64,000 nucleotides of DNA from Euphorbia lathyris (GCF_963576675.1 NC_088919.1:43546501-43610500), one strand, 5' to 3'; shown: positions 1-13,016, counted from the first letter of the stretch. The notes: a model not told the origin generated them from the sequence alone. Translations and numbers: made by a program.

Positions 1-1422
1 CGATGGATTGAATAAAATATAAATCAACTAATGATAATATTTTTTATAATGTAATCATTAAAATTAAAGTTGATAAAAAATTAATAATTGTTGGGTCCGA
101 TCTAACTCCTCGATATTTGACCTTTTTTTAGAAAAATTGACTTGTGATTAGGTAGGCTTCCAGTGTAAAATTTGATGCCAAAGTTAGTCTTTTGAGGATA
201 TGAAAGGAAAGTTTATGATAAGCTCATAATGACAAGAGAGAAAGAGATACCTCTTTCTATAGGCGTAAGTGACTATGGAAGTATCGTTCTGCCATTGGGT
301 TTGGTGATGAAGTGGCCTTAGCAATTAAGGTTTTGAGCCTACTTTCCGTGATAGTCATGAACTAGCTACACCCACCTCTAATTTGCATGCTTAATGGTCC
401 AATACATCCGAATATTTTAGGGCCAATAAGTTTGTTGTCCTTTCAGCTCGTTTGTTGCAAGGACCTATAATCATCTCACCCCATAAGTGAGGCGTGTATG
501 ATTCATTTGATTCTAAATAAGTAAGCCAAGCACTTTACTTGTATGAATTCTCAATATACGCTTCTCATTTATGTGTTCATGTCTTCCTTATTGAAATCCG
601 TTCTTTAACCGTCTCCGATGACCTAAAATGATAGCAACAATCAGAAAAGGGGACCGAAGTTTCGGCAAACCCTCTCTGATGCCTAGGTTAGATAAGTACT
701 TGAAGAAGTACAAAGTTAACTTAAAAGCAGTTGAGTAAGAAAGAGAATATTAAGAATCACGTACATGTAGCTCTGATTCTCAAACTATTTATGGGCAATC
801 TACTTACACAAAGTTTGTGACTTTGATATGTGGCAACTTATGATTGGGTTTCAGACCCTATCTTTCCGTTCCATGTTAAATGAGAGTTGGGAAGCATGAT
901 TTTGGGATCCAGGACGGCTATTGGTCCACTTGTCCATTTAGGCAGCTCTCGAAGAAGCTTTCTTCATCATTAAGTATCCGACTAAGCAAAAATTTATAGG
1001 ATTGATAAGCTTAGGCCCAAATTTTGAATTCGGGCTTAAAATGGTGCTTGAGTATTCAGGCCCAGTTATTTGTCACTATATCAGATGTCCCCCCTCCTAA
1101 TTCGCAATGAAGTCCTTTAGGGTTTCTTCACTTCGATCGAAATGTTATGATTAGGCATGTCTAACGTTGTTGATGTCATCCTAATGCCATATGCCAACCG
1201 TTTTCCCCAAATATCATTATTATAAAGCGCTTTGATTGCCTCAAGAATAAAAAGGGTTTTCCATTTTCCAGAAGTTTCAATATCTCTGGCCTGCTATAAA
1301 TTCGAGAAAGAGCTTTCCTCTCCATTTCTTTTGCTTCATAGTTTTGCGAATCTGCCATTCTCAAATTTGTAAGTTCTTGTGCTTTTCTTCTTTTTTGTAA
1401 TTCCTCTGATTTCTTCGTTTAA
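1..1422. other. No gene seen; sequence upstream of a gag relic
   Basis: No coding region with a recognisable domain is visible on either strand. The stretch ends in a T-rich leader just before the relic gag-like frame that starts at 1423, so part of it is probably the 5' part of the same decayed gypsy-type element. I could not find LTR ends or a primer-binding site here. Confidence 0.4.
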
Positions 1423-2142
1423 ATGGCTCCCAAATCCTCGAAAAAATTCTCTAAGAAAGCTCATGCCAAATAACCTATTGATACTGAGAAAGTTGCGAAA
1501 CCTTATAAAGTAAATCCTAGAGTTCCTGAGCAACCCTCAACTTTGAGTGCTTTCCATCTTAGAGCAATTGAGGAACAATATATTTGGCTTCGAAGAATGA
1601 TCATTTCCCTTCCTAAGAGCAATGAGAGGGCTCATCTTCCCCCATCCTCAATAAAATTAGGATTTTTTACCCAATATTTAGATTGGGAGATGGGATTTCA
1701 ACTGCCCGTAGGCGTTGTGGCTGTTGTAAATGAGTTCGGATTGTGCCATTGCGAACTTACTCCAAATGCATGGCTAGAACTTCTTAGCTTCTCCAAAGTT
1801 TGTGATAATCTCAACGTCGAATTGACTGGGCCATTATTTCGAAGCTTCTGGCATCCCACAAAGAAGCTAGATGAGGATGTGATTTATTGGACAATTTCCT
1901 CCTCAAGATGGCCATTCTTGAAGGAGAAAGTTCAAAGTGTTAAGGATTTCAAACCAAAGTAGTTTTGGGTAGAACCGAATGAGGTTGATTCGATCAATAC
2001 TTACGCTCTAAGATTTCCCTTCGCCACAAAATGGAACAAAACTCCCACTTCAAAGTGCTCATGGAAACCCGAAAGAGCGTTGAGCCCTGAAAAAGTGGTG
2101 GGAGCCGAAAGGATTAGCGCTACACCCTCAATGGAAGTATAA
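1423..2142 (+). pseudogene. Decayed gypsy-type gag-like domain (Transposase_28-like)
   Basis: One reading frame runs from an ATG at 1423 and is interrupted by TAA at 1471 and TAG at 1960 before TAA at 2140. Between the first two stops it encodes an alpha-helical domain: a short hydrophobic 'FFTQYLDWEMGFQLPV' block, then 'CELTPNAWLELLSF', then 'LFRSFW' and, after the second stop, an aromatic 'FWVEP' segment. This order matches the N-terminal domain of plant gypsy-type gag relatives (Pfam Transposase_28 type), which normally sits ahead of a coiled coil. Both stops fit C-to-T change of CAA or TGG codons, as expected in a methylated, silenced element. No protease or polymerase follows. Assignment is by pattern recognition only. 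Confidence 0.55.
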
Positions 2143-2641
2143 AAAATGCTTGGACAATATAATGATGCTGAATTGAACACCCTGTCATATGACTCCAAGG
2201 CAACTAGTGGCTATATTTTTAATATAGATGGTGCTGCTGTTTCATAGAAGTCCAAAAAATAGACTACTCTAGCTCAATCAACTATGGAATCAGAACTTAT
2301 TGCACTAACCACATCTAGTGAAGAAGCAAGTTGGTTGAGAAGTATGTTAGCTGAGATTCCCTTATTGGAAAAAGCGATTCCAGTAGTATTGACCCACTGC
2401 GATAGTACCGTGACTATTGCTAAGATTCAGAATCGTTATTATAACAATAAAAAAATGACAGATACGTCGTAAGCACATCACTGTTAGAGAGTTGCTCTCT
2501 AAAGGAGCTGTTAGAGTGGATTATATACGCTCTAAAGAGAATTTAGTCGATCCTTTGACGAAAGGATTAGCTAAAGAGAAAGTCCAAAGTACCACAAAAA
2601 AGTATGAGGCTTATGCCCCTACAGTGATGAGTTACACATAA
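2143..2641 (+). pseudogene. Ty1/copia RNase H C-terminal fragment (Tork-like), broken
   Basis: This frame encodes the end of a copia polyprotein: 'SKATSGYIFNIDGAAVS', then 'TLAQSTMESELIALTTSSEE', a conserved 'HCDSTVTIAK' and 'NRYYNNKK' block. The next frame, from about 2465, holds 'RRKHITVRELLSKGAVRVDY' and 'DPLTKGLAKEKV'. These are the hallmarks of the copia RNase H and its tail, closest in my memory to the Tork lineage. It carries TAG stops at 2245 and 2260 where Trp and Gln are expected, and a frameshift near 2465. It abuts the unrelated gag relic at 2142, so two elements have been joined by insertion or deletion. Upstream integrase and RT are absent. Confidence 0.8.
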
Positions 2642-3600
2642 TGGTAACCCAACCTATAGACTGGAGATCCCAAGAAATAGGTTGAGATAATAGAAACTCT
2701 TAATGAGATTTATACTCCATTTGGAGTGAAGTACATAACTACATGAGTACTTCTGATAGACTCATTTATATGAATTTGGAAGTGAGGTCGCTTCCTATGA
2801 GTTTAGGAAAAAACTCTAGAGCCTTCATTATACCAGGATAGATGTGCATGGCCATAAGCGCGCGAGTTAATAGAACTACACTCTGAAAAGGTTATGACAT
2901 AGTACAATATCAAAGATAGAGTTCAAGATTGCAAGTCATTTTAGTATAATCTCAATTATACTCAGTATGGAAGGGTTCAGTTTGAAAGATACCTTTCTTT
3001 ATGCTTGATCTTATCTAACTGCTGAGTAAATGTTTTTAAAAATTCTAGTGGGGGATTCTTGGGCTAGACGTCTAGGCCCAATTTGAATTTATGAAAAAAA
3101 TCACAAATGTTTGTCTTCAAAGAGCTTTAGAAGAGTTAAAGGCATCACCCACTGCTGATAAATCATCACTTTGTAGTAATATTTATAAAGATGATCCTTA
3201 TACATTTGGGTGTGCCCCAAGGGGTACCCCACTTTTGTGAAAGGATGAGGATCTAGTTGATATTTGACCACCACATGTGCGTGTGCCGTCGCCGTCTGTC
3301 TGGATCGGGTCGGTGTTGTGTGGACTCTATATTTTTTAGAAAAAATAATAATATTTTTATTTAATTAATTTAATTGGGAATTAATATTTACTTAAATTAA
3401 TTTTGGAATTATTTCTTTTTATTTCTCAAACAACTCTATTTGATTTGGTTTTTCTGTCAAGTTCCCCACATCCCTGATTTCCCTCCCACCTTTTTCTCCA
3501 CTAAACCTGAACACAACACTTATTGTTTTCAAAACTCAATTTTTTTATGCTTTCTAAAATTCGACTGAGGTAATTTGAGTGTAGACAGACTAAGTGATGT
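2642..3600 (+). repeat. 3' non-coding tail and probable LTR remnant of the copia relic
   Basis: After the RNase H stop lies about 400 bp of non-coding sequence, then a purine block AGTGGGGGA at 3047-3055 that could be the polypurine tract. A TGGGCTAG at about 3060 may begin the 3' LTR. The right end of the LTR is not clear and no TSD was found, so only the position downstream of RNase H supports this call. Confidence 0.4.
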
Positions 3601-3916
3601 AGATTGAAGTCGACTGAGAGTTTTAATCGTAAACTCACAAAGATTACTAACTTCTCAAGCTAAACTTGAAGGTTGAATAAACCTAACAAGGAAGAAATAT
3701 TGGCTCCAATGGAGGCTATATGTTCTTAATTTATCAAAAGTTAGGAAACATTACAAAATGAGGAGCTTATATATACTCCCGCAAATCTAAAATGAAATGT
3801 CTAAAAGCCCACATTAGGGTTACAATCATAGTTAAACCTCTAAGGATAAAATAGGAATAAAAAGTAGTAAAGGTAATTCAATAAACAAAAGGAAGGGTTA
3901 AATAGTAATTTGATAA

Positions 3917-4290
3917 GTGGTCCTTCATGGTCATGGTAGGAAGAACTTGCTGAAGAAGTATTCTCCAGCTTGGCACGCTCCGCATAACCCTCAGCACGCC
4001 CCGTGTGGTTCAGCTCCTAGACTTGGTGGTTCTCGCTGGGGATTCTCACGTGCGGCGTCCCTGGAAGTACGCCCCGCGTACTTGACCTCCTGGACAGAAC
4101 TCTCTTCGGACGCGGGATGCACACTCCGTGCACCGGAAGGAACGCCCCGCGTGTATGACCTTCTGGACTGTCCTTCGGAATTTGGGCTCTTCACGCTCCG
4201 CGTGCTCTGCTGGTTGCCGTTGCCCCTCGTCTTCCTCGGCTGGCTCTCTACGGGTCTCGTCTTTTGGCTCTGGGTCCGCAGCTAAGAGAG
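3917..4290. repeat. GC-rich island with repeated ACGCYCCGCGT motif
   Basis: A sharply GC-rich stretch inside AT-rich DNA. The near-palindromic motif ACGCCCCGCGT or ACGCTCCGCGT and its variants occur about six times, near 3973, 3993, 4067, 4110, 4140 and 4191. Open frames of 122, 100 and 67 codons overlap on both strands, which is what GC-rich, stop-poor DNA gives by chance. I do not recognise the family; it could be part of an LTR or a Helitron-like captured fragment. Confidence 0.45.
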
Positions 4291-5027
4291 GGATGCCCTC
4301 ATCACTAAGTTCGTACTGTTCAATACAAACTCTTATTAAGAGTGAGCTATTTTATCCCGAAGGCGACCGAAATTTAATTTTCTTGTACTTTTTGACAGTT
4401 CCACAAACATTTAAAAAAGAAGTGATATAGTATGTGACTCGGCCCATTACTTTATTCGGTAATTCCAGCTCTTGTTCTAACAATATAGATATGTATGAAG
4501 TCGATTGTACAGTGCACGTACAGTTGTTTCATGTTAATTGTTTGACCTTATTAGTAAAAGCAAATCCTACCAAAAAGAAAGAAATGGTGTATGTCTTTAA
4601 TTCTTATTTTAATATATACTTTTATTCCTTGTTGCAGTATTTATCTATTTAGTTAGTAAAAAGGAGTATGAAATTATATTGCAGGTTGACATTGGAAAAT
4701 TTCAAATCAAACCCTACTTTTTCTTTTATCTTTTTATTTCTTTTTCCTTTTTATTAGGTTCCTCTTTATATCTGAATTTCTTTTTTATAGCTTATTTTTG
4801 CTATTCAAAGGAAGCAAACCGTAGCAACTAGTATATATACTAATATGTGTGATACCCTAAAATTTAATGTATTCCTTAATACATGTATCGATACCTTCTT
4901 TACGATTCGGATCCCTCATAGAGATCGCCGATCCAAGCTAAGAAATATCCCTTGAAGATGCTATTACCATTCAGTCACTTGAATTAATATCAATTGTTCA
5001 TTCCAGAATTAGCAAGACAAAAGGAAA
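4291..5027. other. AT-rich intergenic sequence, nothing identified
   Basis: No domain, terminal repeat or RNA gene was recognised. The 72-codon frame at 4434-4652 has no recognisable feature. Confidence 0.4.
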
Positions 5028-5160
5028 GATCTTAACCTGTTGGTTGAGAGCTTACCTATGACTGTAGAGGTCATGGGTTCAAATCACATTGGGATGGGGT
5101 GGGTTGAGGGTTTTCCTTTGTTTAAAGTAAGTGCATTGCGCACAACTTTAAAAAAAACGA
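5028..5160 (+). mobile_element. tRNA-derived SINE-like relic
   Basis: The block has an A-box-like TTGGTTGAGAGC, a B-box-like GGGTTCAAATC about 40 bp further on, and ends in an A-rich run near 5150. Spacing and order match an internal RNA polymerase III promoter of a tRNA-derived SINE. The flanking repeats are too degenerate to prove a TSD, so it could also be a tRNA pseudogene fragment. Confidence 0.42.
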
Positions 5161-7642
5161 AGGAATGAGAGCCCTTAGATCATGCAAGGTGGTTACCCAG
5201 AAGACGATTGTCGTACAGTAGGGCCACATGGATCAATATCCAATGTTCACCTGAAATCAGTAAGACGTCTGTCATATAGTAGGATACGCCGCTCGACGTC
5301 ACAATAATTTTAAGACCTCATGACCAACCAGATAGTAACATTTGTGTGATAAGTCATTAGGACACACAATACTCAAGATTACAACAACAACTACTATTGA
5401 AGCTAATATATATATAAATTTGGAGAACACCCTAAACAGGTAAGTAATATCACAGTCATTAATATCTAATTGCATTCAAACCCTTCTTTAACCTTTACTA
5501 ACGTAAATATTGAAGCGGATTTGCCGTATTCCGGCTCTTCTTTCGTGACCAATTGTTTCTTTTTTTTATATCACTCGATAGAATACTAGTAGACAACACA
5601 CATATTGATTAAGTTACATCCTAATATTTTGTAGTAGCAAATGGTGAATATTTTAATGAAAATGGCAATCATATAAGATACGTACGTAGCCATGTGAGGT
5701 GTTGTGCCAAACTTGAAAATGAAGCTAATTTCACATGATTCCACCCATTGCTCAATTAATGCGAATTTTGTCAAATGTAAAGTAATAATTTATATTTCTA
5801 AATACATAATTTAATTTCCATGTCAATCTTAACCTGGACTCAAGGTTGTAACCCACACACATAACCAATAATAGAAACCCTTGAAAGAGACAATACAATA
5901 TGTACAGATTAGAGACATAATACAGTTCTCCAAACACTTTTTAGCCCATCATAATAATAACAACACTTTTTAGCCAATAATAATAATAACACCAATTTCT
6001 ATAATCATAAACTGAAAAAAAAAAAAAAAATCCTAAAACCCAAAAACCTAAACTGAAAAACAATTATTAATATGTTATAGTTACATTTTTTATTTCCAAA
6101 GTTAAATAGATACGGTTAATTATCGAAATTTAATATGTATATATAATTATATATAAGTATATTTATTATTTTTACGAGAAAATTAGAGGAATGTGAGTGG
6201 ATAGATTGATCAGAGTGGAGAAAGAAAAAAATAGAACTTAAAATATTTTTTGGAGATATCCATTTTTAAGGAGAGACAGATAAAATATCTCGACATAGTA
6301 GTATCGTGATACCACAGTAAAAGTAAATTCTAAGAAATAAAAAAAATGAAAAATTGGATCTGTATTCAACAAATCACACCTAAAAAATATTTTTTTTTGT
6401 TTGACGAGCATTCATATATGAAATAGAGAATTAAACAAATTGTAACTGAGCAATAGATTATCAAAAATATGTATGATTGATAATTTTATTCTAATTTAAT
6501 TTTTTATTATTTTTATTTCTAAATTTATAATAGAATATAATTATTGATATTTATTATCTTATTTTTTAAAATCTTATTTTCTGTCAGATGATCAATCTTA
6601 TTAATATTATCATATTTATTAATGAATAATAGTTTTTCAATATAAACCATATAATTATTAATGTTTTATTTATATATGAATGCTTGAAAATTGGAATATC
6701 AAAATTTGTAGACCAACCTTGAGAATGTTATTTATTTATTTTAAATAATGTATGTTCTTGATGATTCATTTTCCTTTAGACTACATGTTTATAATGTGAT
6801 TTTTAAATAATTTATTATATTTGTGACTTTGTAATTTTATGCTATTATATTATTATATATATTTATTTGTTTTATTTAGACAATTATATGTCCTTTGACT
6901 ACTAAGAAATTATAAAATATTATTTATCTTGTTGTGTATTTATGAATGGTTAAAAATCCAAATAAAAGGTTAGCCACTCAAATAATTAATTAACTAATTA
7001 GTGATTAACTGAATACAATGGACTACTATATGGTTAGTGTTTTTCTTTTTAAAAAAAATAATGATGAACCAACCAAATTTAATTTAATGAACCAATTAAT
7101 TGACCATATGCAATCTTACTTAGACTTCTCCAAAATCGTTCCTTATGATTTTTTTTCATTATAGAACAAGAATTCTATTTTGCTTCGTTATGGTTAAGCC
7201 AACTGATGTACGAAGGGGAAAATTAGTCTGAATATATATATATATATTCGTCAATTTGGAACAGTGTTATCAAAATCGATTTAGGCAGAGATTTTTAGAG
7301 CATCGTCTTGATTTCTTCAAATCGGAGAGATATAAATGGATATATTGATTTTTGGCCGCCTAGACGGCCCCAAGTGGCTCTAGACAATCTCAGGCGGCTC
7401 CAAGCAGTCCCAGACAACTCACAATCGGATCTAGGCAGCCTTTTTTATGAAAAAATTGGCTCTTGAATTTTATCTCATTTTTTTTAAATTTTAAATAAAA
7501 TATTAAATAATTAAAAATAAAAAAAATCTAAAACCATCAAATATTATTTTTAAGGATATTAATGTTATTTTATGAACATATTTTTATTTTTTAAGGACAT
7601 TAATGTAATAAGTATTAATATGTATTTATATGTTTTTCTATA
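5161..7642. other. AT-rich intergenic sequence, no gene
   Basis: Long AT-rich stretch with short direct repeats of 'aataataac' near 5948-5990, an A-run at 6014-6030 and a short GGC-rich patch at about 7355-7440. No ORF with recognisable features and no complete transposon was found. Confidence 0.4.
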
Positions 7643-8140
7643 TTAAATATTGGCAAAAAGCATATTTAAGCCCCTGAACTTTACCTGTTTTAAGGATCAA
7701 GCCCCTGATCAATTATTTTTCCACATTGAACCCCTGATCATTGATTTTGTTATGGATTTAGCCCTTATTTAACTTTTTTTATCGAGTTTAGGAGATGAGA
7801 AGATCGATTTGACAATTCTAATGTTGAAAATCACAAAATGAGAGAGAAGAAAATCGAGTTTGGAAGAATATACTGAAAATTAATTTCTATAATTTCGTTT
7901 TAATTTTTGATTTTTTATCTCTCCTAGTCAAAGAAATCTTTTTTTTATTTGTCCATGTCAACAAGCCGAATCGCTCTAACGATGTATGCAGTCCAAACTC
8001 GACAGAAAAGTTAAATAAGGGCCAAATCCATAACAAAATCAATGATCAGGGGTTCAATGTGGAAAAATAATTGATCAGGGGCTTGATCCTTAAAACAGGT
8101 AAAGTTCAGGGGCTTAAATATGCTTTTTGCCTTAAATATT
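7643..8140. mobile_element. MULE-type foldback MITE with 9-bp TSD
   Basis: A 480-bp element (7652-8131) starts GGCAAAAAGCATATTTAAGC and ends with its inverse complement. The terminal inverted repeats run for roughly 125-140 bp with very few mismatches and contain two copies of 'CCCCTGATCA'. The flanks are the identical 9-bp repeat TTAAATATT (7643-7651 and 8132-8140). Long TIRs and a 9-bp TSD are the Mutator-like signature. There is no transposase, so it must have been moved in trans. Confidence 0.88.
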
Positions 8141-8276
8141 TTACATTATTATTTTTATATAGTATAATTCACATTTTAATTATATTTATGAAATAATTTA
8201 TTTATTAAGAATTTTAAAAATATAAAATTACAAATCCGGTTAATCTCATGAACGTTGTCCACCTGACTAGTGCCTA

Positions 8277-9050
8277 AGAGCATCTCCAACAGCCTCTTAG
8301 AGCATCTCCAACGGCCTCTTAAGTTGGCTCTTAAGTTAAAATTTGAGGACGGAGAATGAAAAATCAGCTCCAACAGCTTCTTAGTGGCTCCTCAAATCAC
8401 TAAGAGCCTTTCCATCATCTCTATTAATAGAGAGCCTCTCTCCACCTCTTAGTGCCTCTTAATTCATTTTTTATTAGTATTTTATTTTGAAGGAGTCTCT
8501 CTCTTCACACTATTGGTAAATATAATAACAATTAATAATTTTAATAATAAAATAATAAGGAGTGAATATAAGGAGTATTGTTGGAGTTGATATGTCTTAT
8601 TCACTCTCAAATCACTAAGAGTCAATTAATTATATTATTTTTAGAGAGTGCACTAAGAGTCTCTTAGAGATACTCTTAAACTGACTCTTAAGTTACAATT
8701 TGAGGAGGGAGAATAAAAATTTAACTCCAACAGCCTCTTAGTGGCTCCTCAAATCACTAAGAGCCTCTCAATCCTCTCTATTAATAGAGAGCCTCTCTCC
8801 ACCTCTTAGTGCCTCCTAAATTTATTTTTTATTAATAATTTATTGTTAAGAATTCTCTCTCCTTTCACTATTGGCAATCACTATTGGCAAATGTAACCAT
8901 CATTGATAATTTTAATTATAAAATAATAAATAAAGAGTGGATATAAAAAGTATTGTTAGAGATGATATATCTCACTCTTAAATCACTAAGAGTCAATTAT
9001 TTATATTATTTTTAGAGAGTACACTAAAAGTCTCTTGAAGATGCTCTAAC
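8277..9050. repeat. Tandem dimer of a 'GAGCATCTCCAAC' MITE
   Basis: Two related units of about 375 bp lie head to tail (about 8299-8675 and 8665-9048). Both contain 'AGTGGCTCCTCAAATCACTAA' like blocks and 'TCTATTAATAGAGAGCC'. Outer ends are AGAGCATCTCCAAC on the left and AGATGCTCT on the right, an inverted pair. A third partial end lies at 8277. The TTA/TAA next to the ends suggests a PIF/Harbinger-like MITE, but a clean TSD was not found. Confidence 0.6.
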
Positions 9051-10318
9051 ATTATTTATAATCTCGGTTAATTCAAGATGTCAATTAACCAATTGAATTA
9101 AGTTTACCATGGTAGGTAAGGTATTTTGTTATTGCCTTTTACACATTCATGCAAATATTTTTTAGGCTTCGGGTGTACATCACTTGTTCATCTTATCATA
9201 TATAAAAATTTATCAATAAATGAAGTTCTTAGGATTTAATTAACCACTTAATCTAAGAGACTTTCATACTATATCAATAAATTATTTCATAGAAAAAAAC
9301 TTAAATTGATACTATGTTAGGATTGAATATTAATTTGTGATGCAAACTCAACACCAAAAGGACTGAAAACAAGTAAGAAATAAGATTGAGGGCAGTTGAG
9401 AAGTTGAAAATATAAACAATTGAATAATTAAGAAGGAGTTTAGGTGTATTTAAATATTAAAATCGTTTTTGAATTGAATTGAAAGCAACAAAAGAATTTT
9501 GGAATGAGGAATATAAAATAATAATATTGAAAAAATGGAATGAAGAAATGATTGATTCCCACCATGTTGACTTTATGAATTAGAATTAGGTAGAAAGTTT
9601 GAATAATTGTGTTTGCTTTTTTATTGATTGATGCAATTTTTATGAATCCATCCCCCAAAAGGATAAAATATATTACAAAATGGAAATAATAAAGTTTGGC
9701 TAATTTTGTCCCATCATAATCTCCTCTCATTGTCCTTTTAACATTATTCTTTTTCAATATTATAACCAATCATTAAGGTATTGACATCAATAATACATTG
9801 TACCATCACATTCAAATTTGTAATTATATTTATTCATCAAACTTTTGAATATACTATATACACAAAGTAAAGAAACAAAAAATAAAATAAAATACTTGTC
9901 CTTTTTTTATATATAAATACAAGTCTTTGTTTAAAAGTTTAGTATATGATTTGTGCCTTTTGCAATAAGGGTGTGCGAGTCAATTTTTCGGTTACAAAAT
10001 GCTTGCGTTTGAGTTAATTTATTAAGTGAGACTTTATATATGAAGTAATTTAAAAAAAAAAAATCAGTTTTTTTAATTTCTTCAAATTGCTCATTTGTAG
10101 AGTAAATAGTCACGATAATAGTTTTTTTTTATAAAATATTATAGAGTTCACAAACTAAACAAAGTAAAAACTCATTTTTATAAGTTTTTAAACCACAGTG
10201 TTGCTTTATGAAAATGTGAAGCTAGAGAGTTCATGAAATCTTTGATTAATTTTTGAATATTTGATTCTTGTTCTTTTATTTTTAAGGTATGAAAAAACTA
10301 CAAGGAGGGTTTTGATCA
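9051..10318. other. AT-rich intergenic sequence, nothing identified
   Basis: No recognisable protein domain, RNA gene or complete transposon. The open frames here (for example 109 codons at 9440-9769 on the minus strand) are low-complexity, Phe/Ile-rich translations of AT-rich DNA. Confidence 0.4.
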
Positions 10319-10320
10319 TT

Positions 10321-10380
10321 TAGATTTTGATGGATTGAGTCTCTAATATTTAGATTTTGATGGATTGAGTCTCTAATTTT
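10321..10380. repeat. 30-bp direct tandem duplication
   Basis: The block 'TAGATTTTGATGGATTGAG' and its flanks occurs twice back to back with a 30-bp period. It is a simple local duplication with no evident function. Confidence 0.8.
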
Positions 10381-10544
10381 CTATTTTAACACATCGTACT
10401 TTTTATCATTATTATTTTTGTTACATAATTAAGTCTCTGCTTACCAAATTAATTAGTATAGTTGTCTATAACAGGAGAACTTCTACAATGGACCGGGTGC
10501 AACAGATCCAACCAATGAAAAAAGAAAATCATACTAACAAACAG

Positions 10545-10800
10545 AGATTTAACTATTTACCACTCGAATCAACAAGTTCTTATATTAAGCATCGGGTCTT
10601 TCATGTCATTTGGAGGACCCCCAATTCACATTTGGACACGTGTATTGTGACCCTACGTAATAATTAAAATCGCGGGGGCATCTTATAATGTGCGGATCCA
10701 TGTTACACGTGTCAAAATATGTATGGAAGGTCTTCCATTTGACATGAAAAACCGAGTGCTTCTAATAATTTGTCGAAATCAACCCTCGTTGGTCTAAAGA
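10545..10800. mobile_element. Possible foldback MITE
   Basis: Two inverted arms of about 45 bp flank a short centre. The left arm has 'CATCGGGTCTTTCATGTCA' and the right arm its complement with several mismatches. The centre has two ACACGTGT-like palindromes. No TSD was recognised, so the ends are approximate. Confidence 0.4.
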
Positions 10801-13016
10801 AATACACTAATAGATCGGAATAAGACAGTGATTATCCCTAACTAAAATACAATAATTATCTATAAGATAATTCCATGCATTATCTGTGACAAGCGTAAGC
10901 TAATGACTTTTTGGTTGTAATGGTGGATAATTCTATGTCTTGCTTGTAAATAATGGGTTAAGATGGAAATTGAGGTTTAGATGTTTAAAAAATCCAAGAC
11001 TTATATAATACGAAAGGAGTATAAATTAATTAGTCCAAACAAGAATTTGTTTGAATTGAAATACTTCATTTATAACATTTTCAAAGACTTATGAAAAGGT
11101 TTAATTTGGGACCATTCAAAATTCCAAATTTATTTATTTCTGCTTGAGACAAAGTTTGCTTTTGAAAATGGAGTATGGTTTTGTGTTTGATATGACATTT
11201 TTCTCTTCTACTTTAATTGCTAATTCCATCAAGTCTTTGATTTCTAATTTCATTACAATATTCCAACTTGCATGCACATATATGAAAAAAAGAATGTAAT
11301 TATAAGGTGAAATACCTAATTATGTTGAAATTTCTTAACTTCACTTTATCTCAAGAATTCCTCAACTATAGTCCAATTTGAAATTCTTAACATATTTAAC
11401 ATTTAGTGCATAATTTTTCACTAAGCTTTAATTTGGTTAGGTAATTTTGATGTATGGTGAGAAACTTAGGCCTAATTTCCAAAATAAAAAATAAAATTAA
11501 ACCCTAAAAAAGAGAAAACGTTACCTCACGTATATTATAGAAAAAATTACACTAGGGGGCGAGGAGTTTGGCTATAGGTGTGTTGAGATCTAGAACAACT
11601 TCTAGACTCTGAGAAATTCCTTTCTGCTTTGAGATACTAAGGTATACTATGGCTACTTTTAAAACACAGGAAATTTTTTTTTGGAAATCACAGAACAATT
11701 AATATATCTTAAGAATATTAGAAATGATTAAATAAAATAAATACAAAAATGTGTATGAATATTAAAATTGGAATCAAAGAACGAGGTTAGACAAATTTGA
11801 TGCATGTATCAGCAGTCTACTTAAGACAGATGTCATCGCTATTGATGATCGTTTCCCAGAATACAACAGATTACGTAAGCGAACACTTACTGTCAGTAAG
11901 TTCGTTATCACCCTAGCAGAAAACAGGAACAATGTAAATGTACAAAAAGCAGAAATTTTCAGAGAATAATTTTTTCCAAGTTTGTAAAATTGAACAACTC
12001 TACCATATATAAATATAGCTCAAATAGACATTTCTATTCACAAATGAACACATGAAGACGATTATTTATTAAGGGAGATGTGTATTGAAATTGAAATTAA
12101 TTTTATTTATATACATCTTTATTTTCCAGCAGTTTTACCTTAGTTAAACTTTCTTTTTATATGAATTTATTTACACTTTGATGCGTTTTGCCATATATAT
12201 TAGTGTATGTATATGATTATTTTGAAGGTGAAAGTTTCGCAATCGAAAACATTAGAGATTTTAGAGTTCATAATTAGTGATTATAAAATATTCATTAAAT
12301 TATACATCAATAACTTGCTTTCATTATATATATACACGAAATATTTGATGTAGTTAAGCTAAATGAAATATATTAGAAAAGATAAATTTTGTAGGCACGC
12401 AATGATTAACACCCAAATCTTTCTGAATTATTGAGAGAAAATAACATTATAGAATAAGGAAATTGCCTCATTTTTTGCGTGAAAGAAGTGGCAAAAAGGG
12501 AAAGAAAATATATTATGATTTATAATTTATAAAATGAATTAGACAGCACGTTCTAAAATTGTGTACGGAATAATATTATAATTGTTGAAGAAATAATAGG
12601 CCCCACTAACCACTCTTGACTTTTTATCCTCCCTTGTTGGAATTAGGTGCTTCAGTATTACAAAACCTTTGTCTTGCTCATGCACGTAAAAAAATGTAAC
12701 CAAAACTTAACAACGAAAATAGTAGTGTTCTGCAGAATCCATTCACCACCGTTAGATCTAAACTCAACGATAAAAATTCAAATAAAGCCGATCCTGATAA
12801 TTTAGGGATCCTGAACAAAATAAATAATAAGAGTCCTTTTAATATAAAATTTATTAATTAAATTGTAAATATTTAGCAGATTTTTTTTTATCAATAGATT
12901 TTCGTAAAGAATTAGACCATCCTATATGGTTTTATCACTATCTATAGTAAAAAAAGATAACTTTCATATATACATATAACACTAAAAAAAATGTTTTTTG
13001 GACTCCCTCCAGCTCT
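10801..13016. other. AT-rich intergenic sequence, no gene
   Basis: No supported coding region, RNA gene or transposon structure on either strand. Confidence 0.4.

Noticed and set aside
3917..4285. 122-codon GC-rich protein
   Set aside because: Overlapping frames on both strands and a repeated DNA motif point to a repeat rather than a gene.
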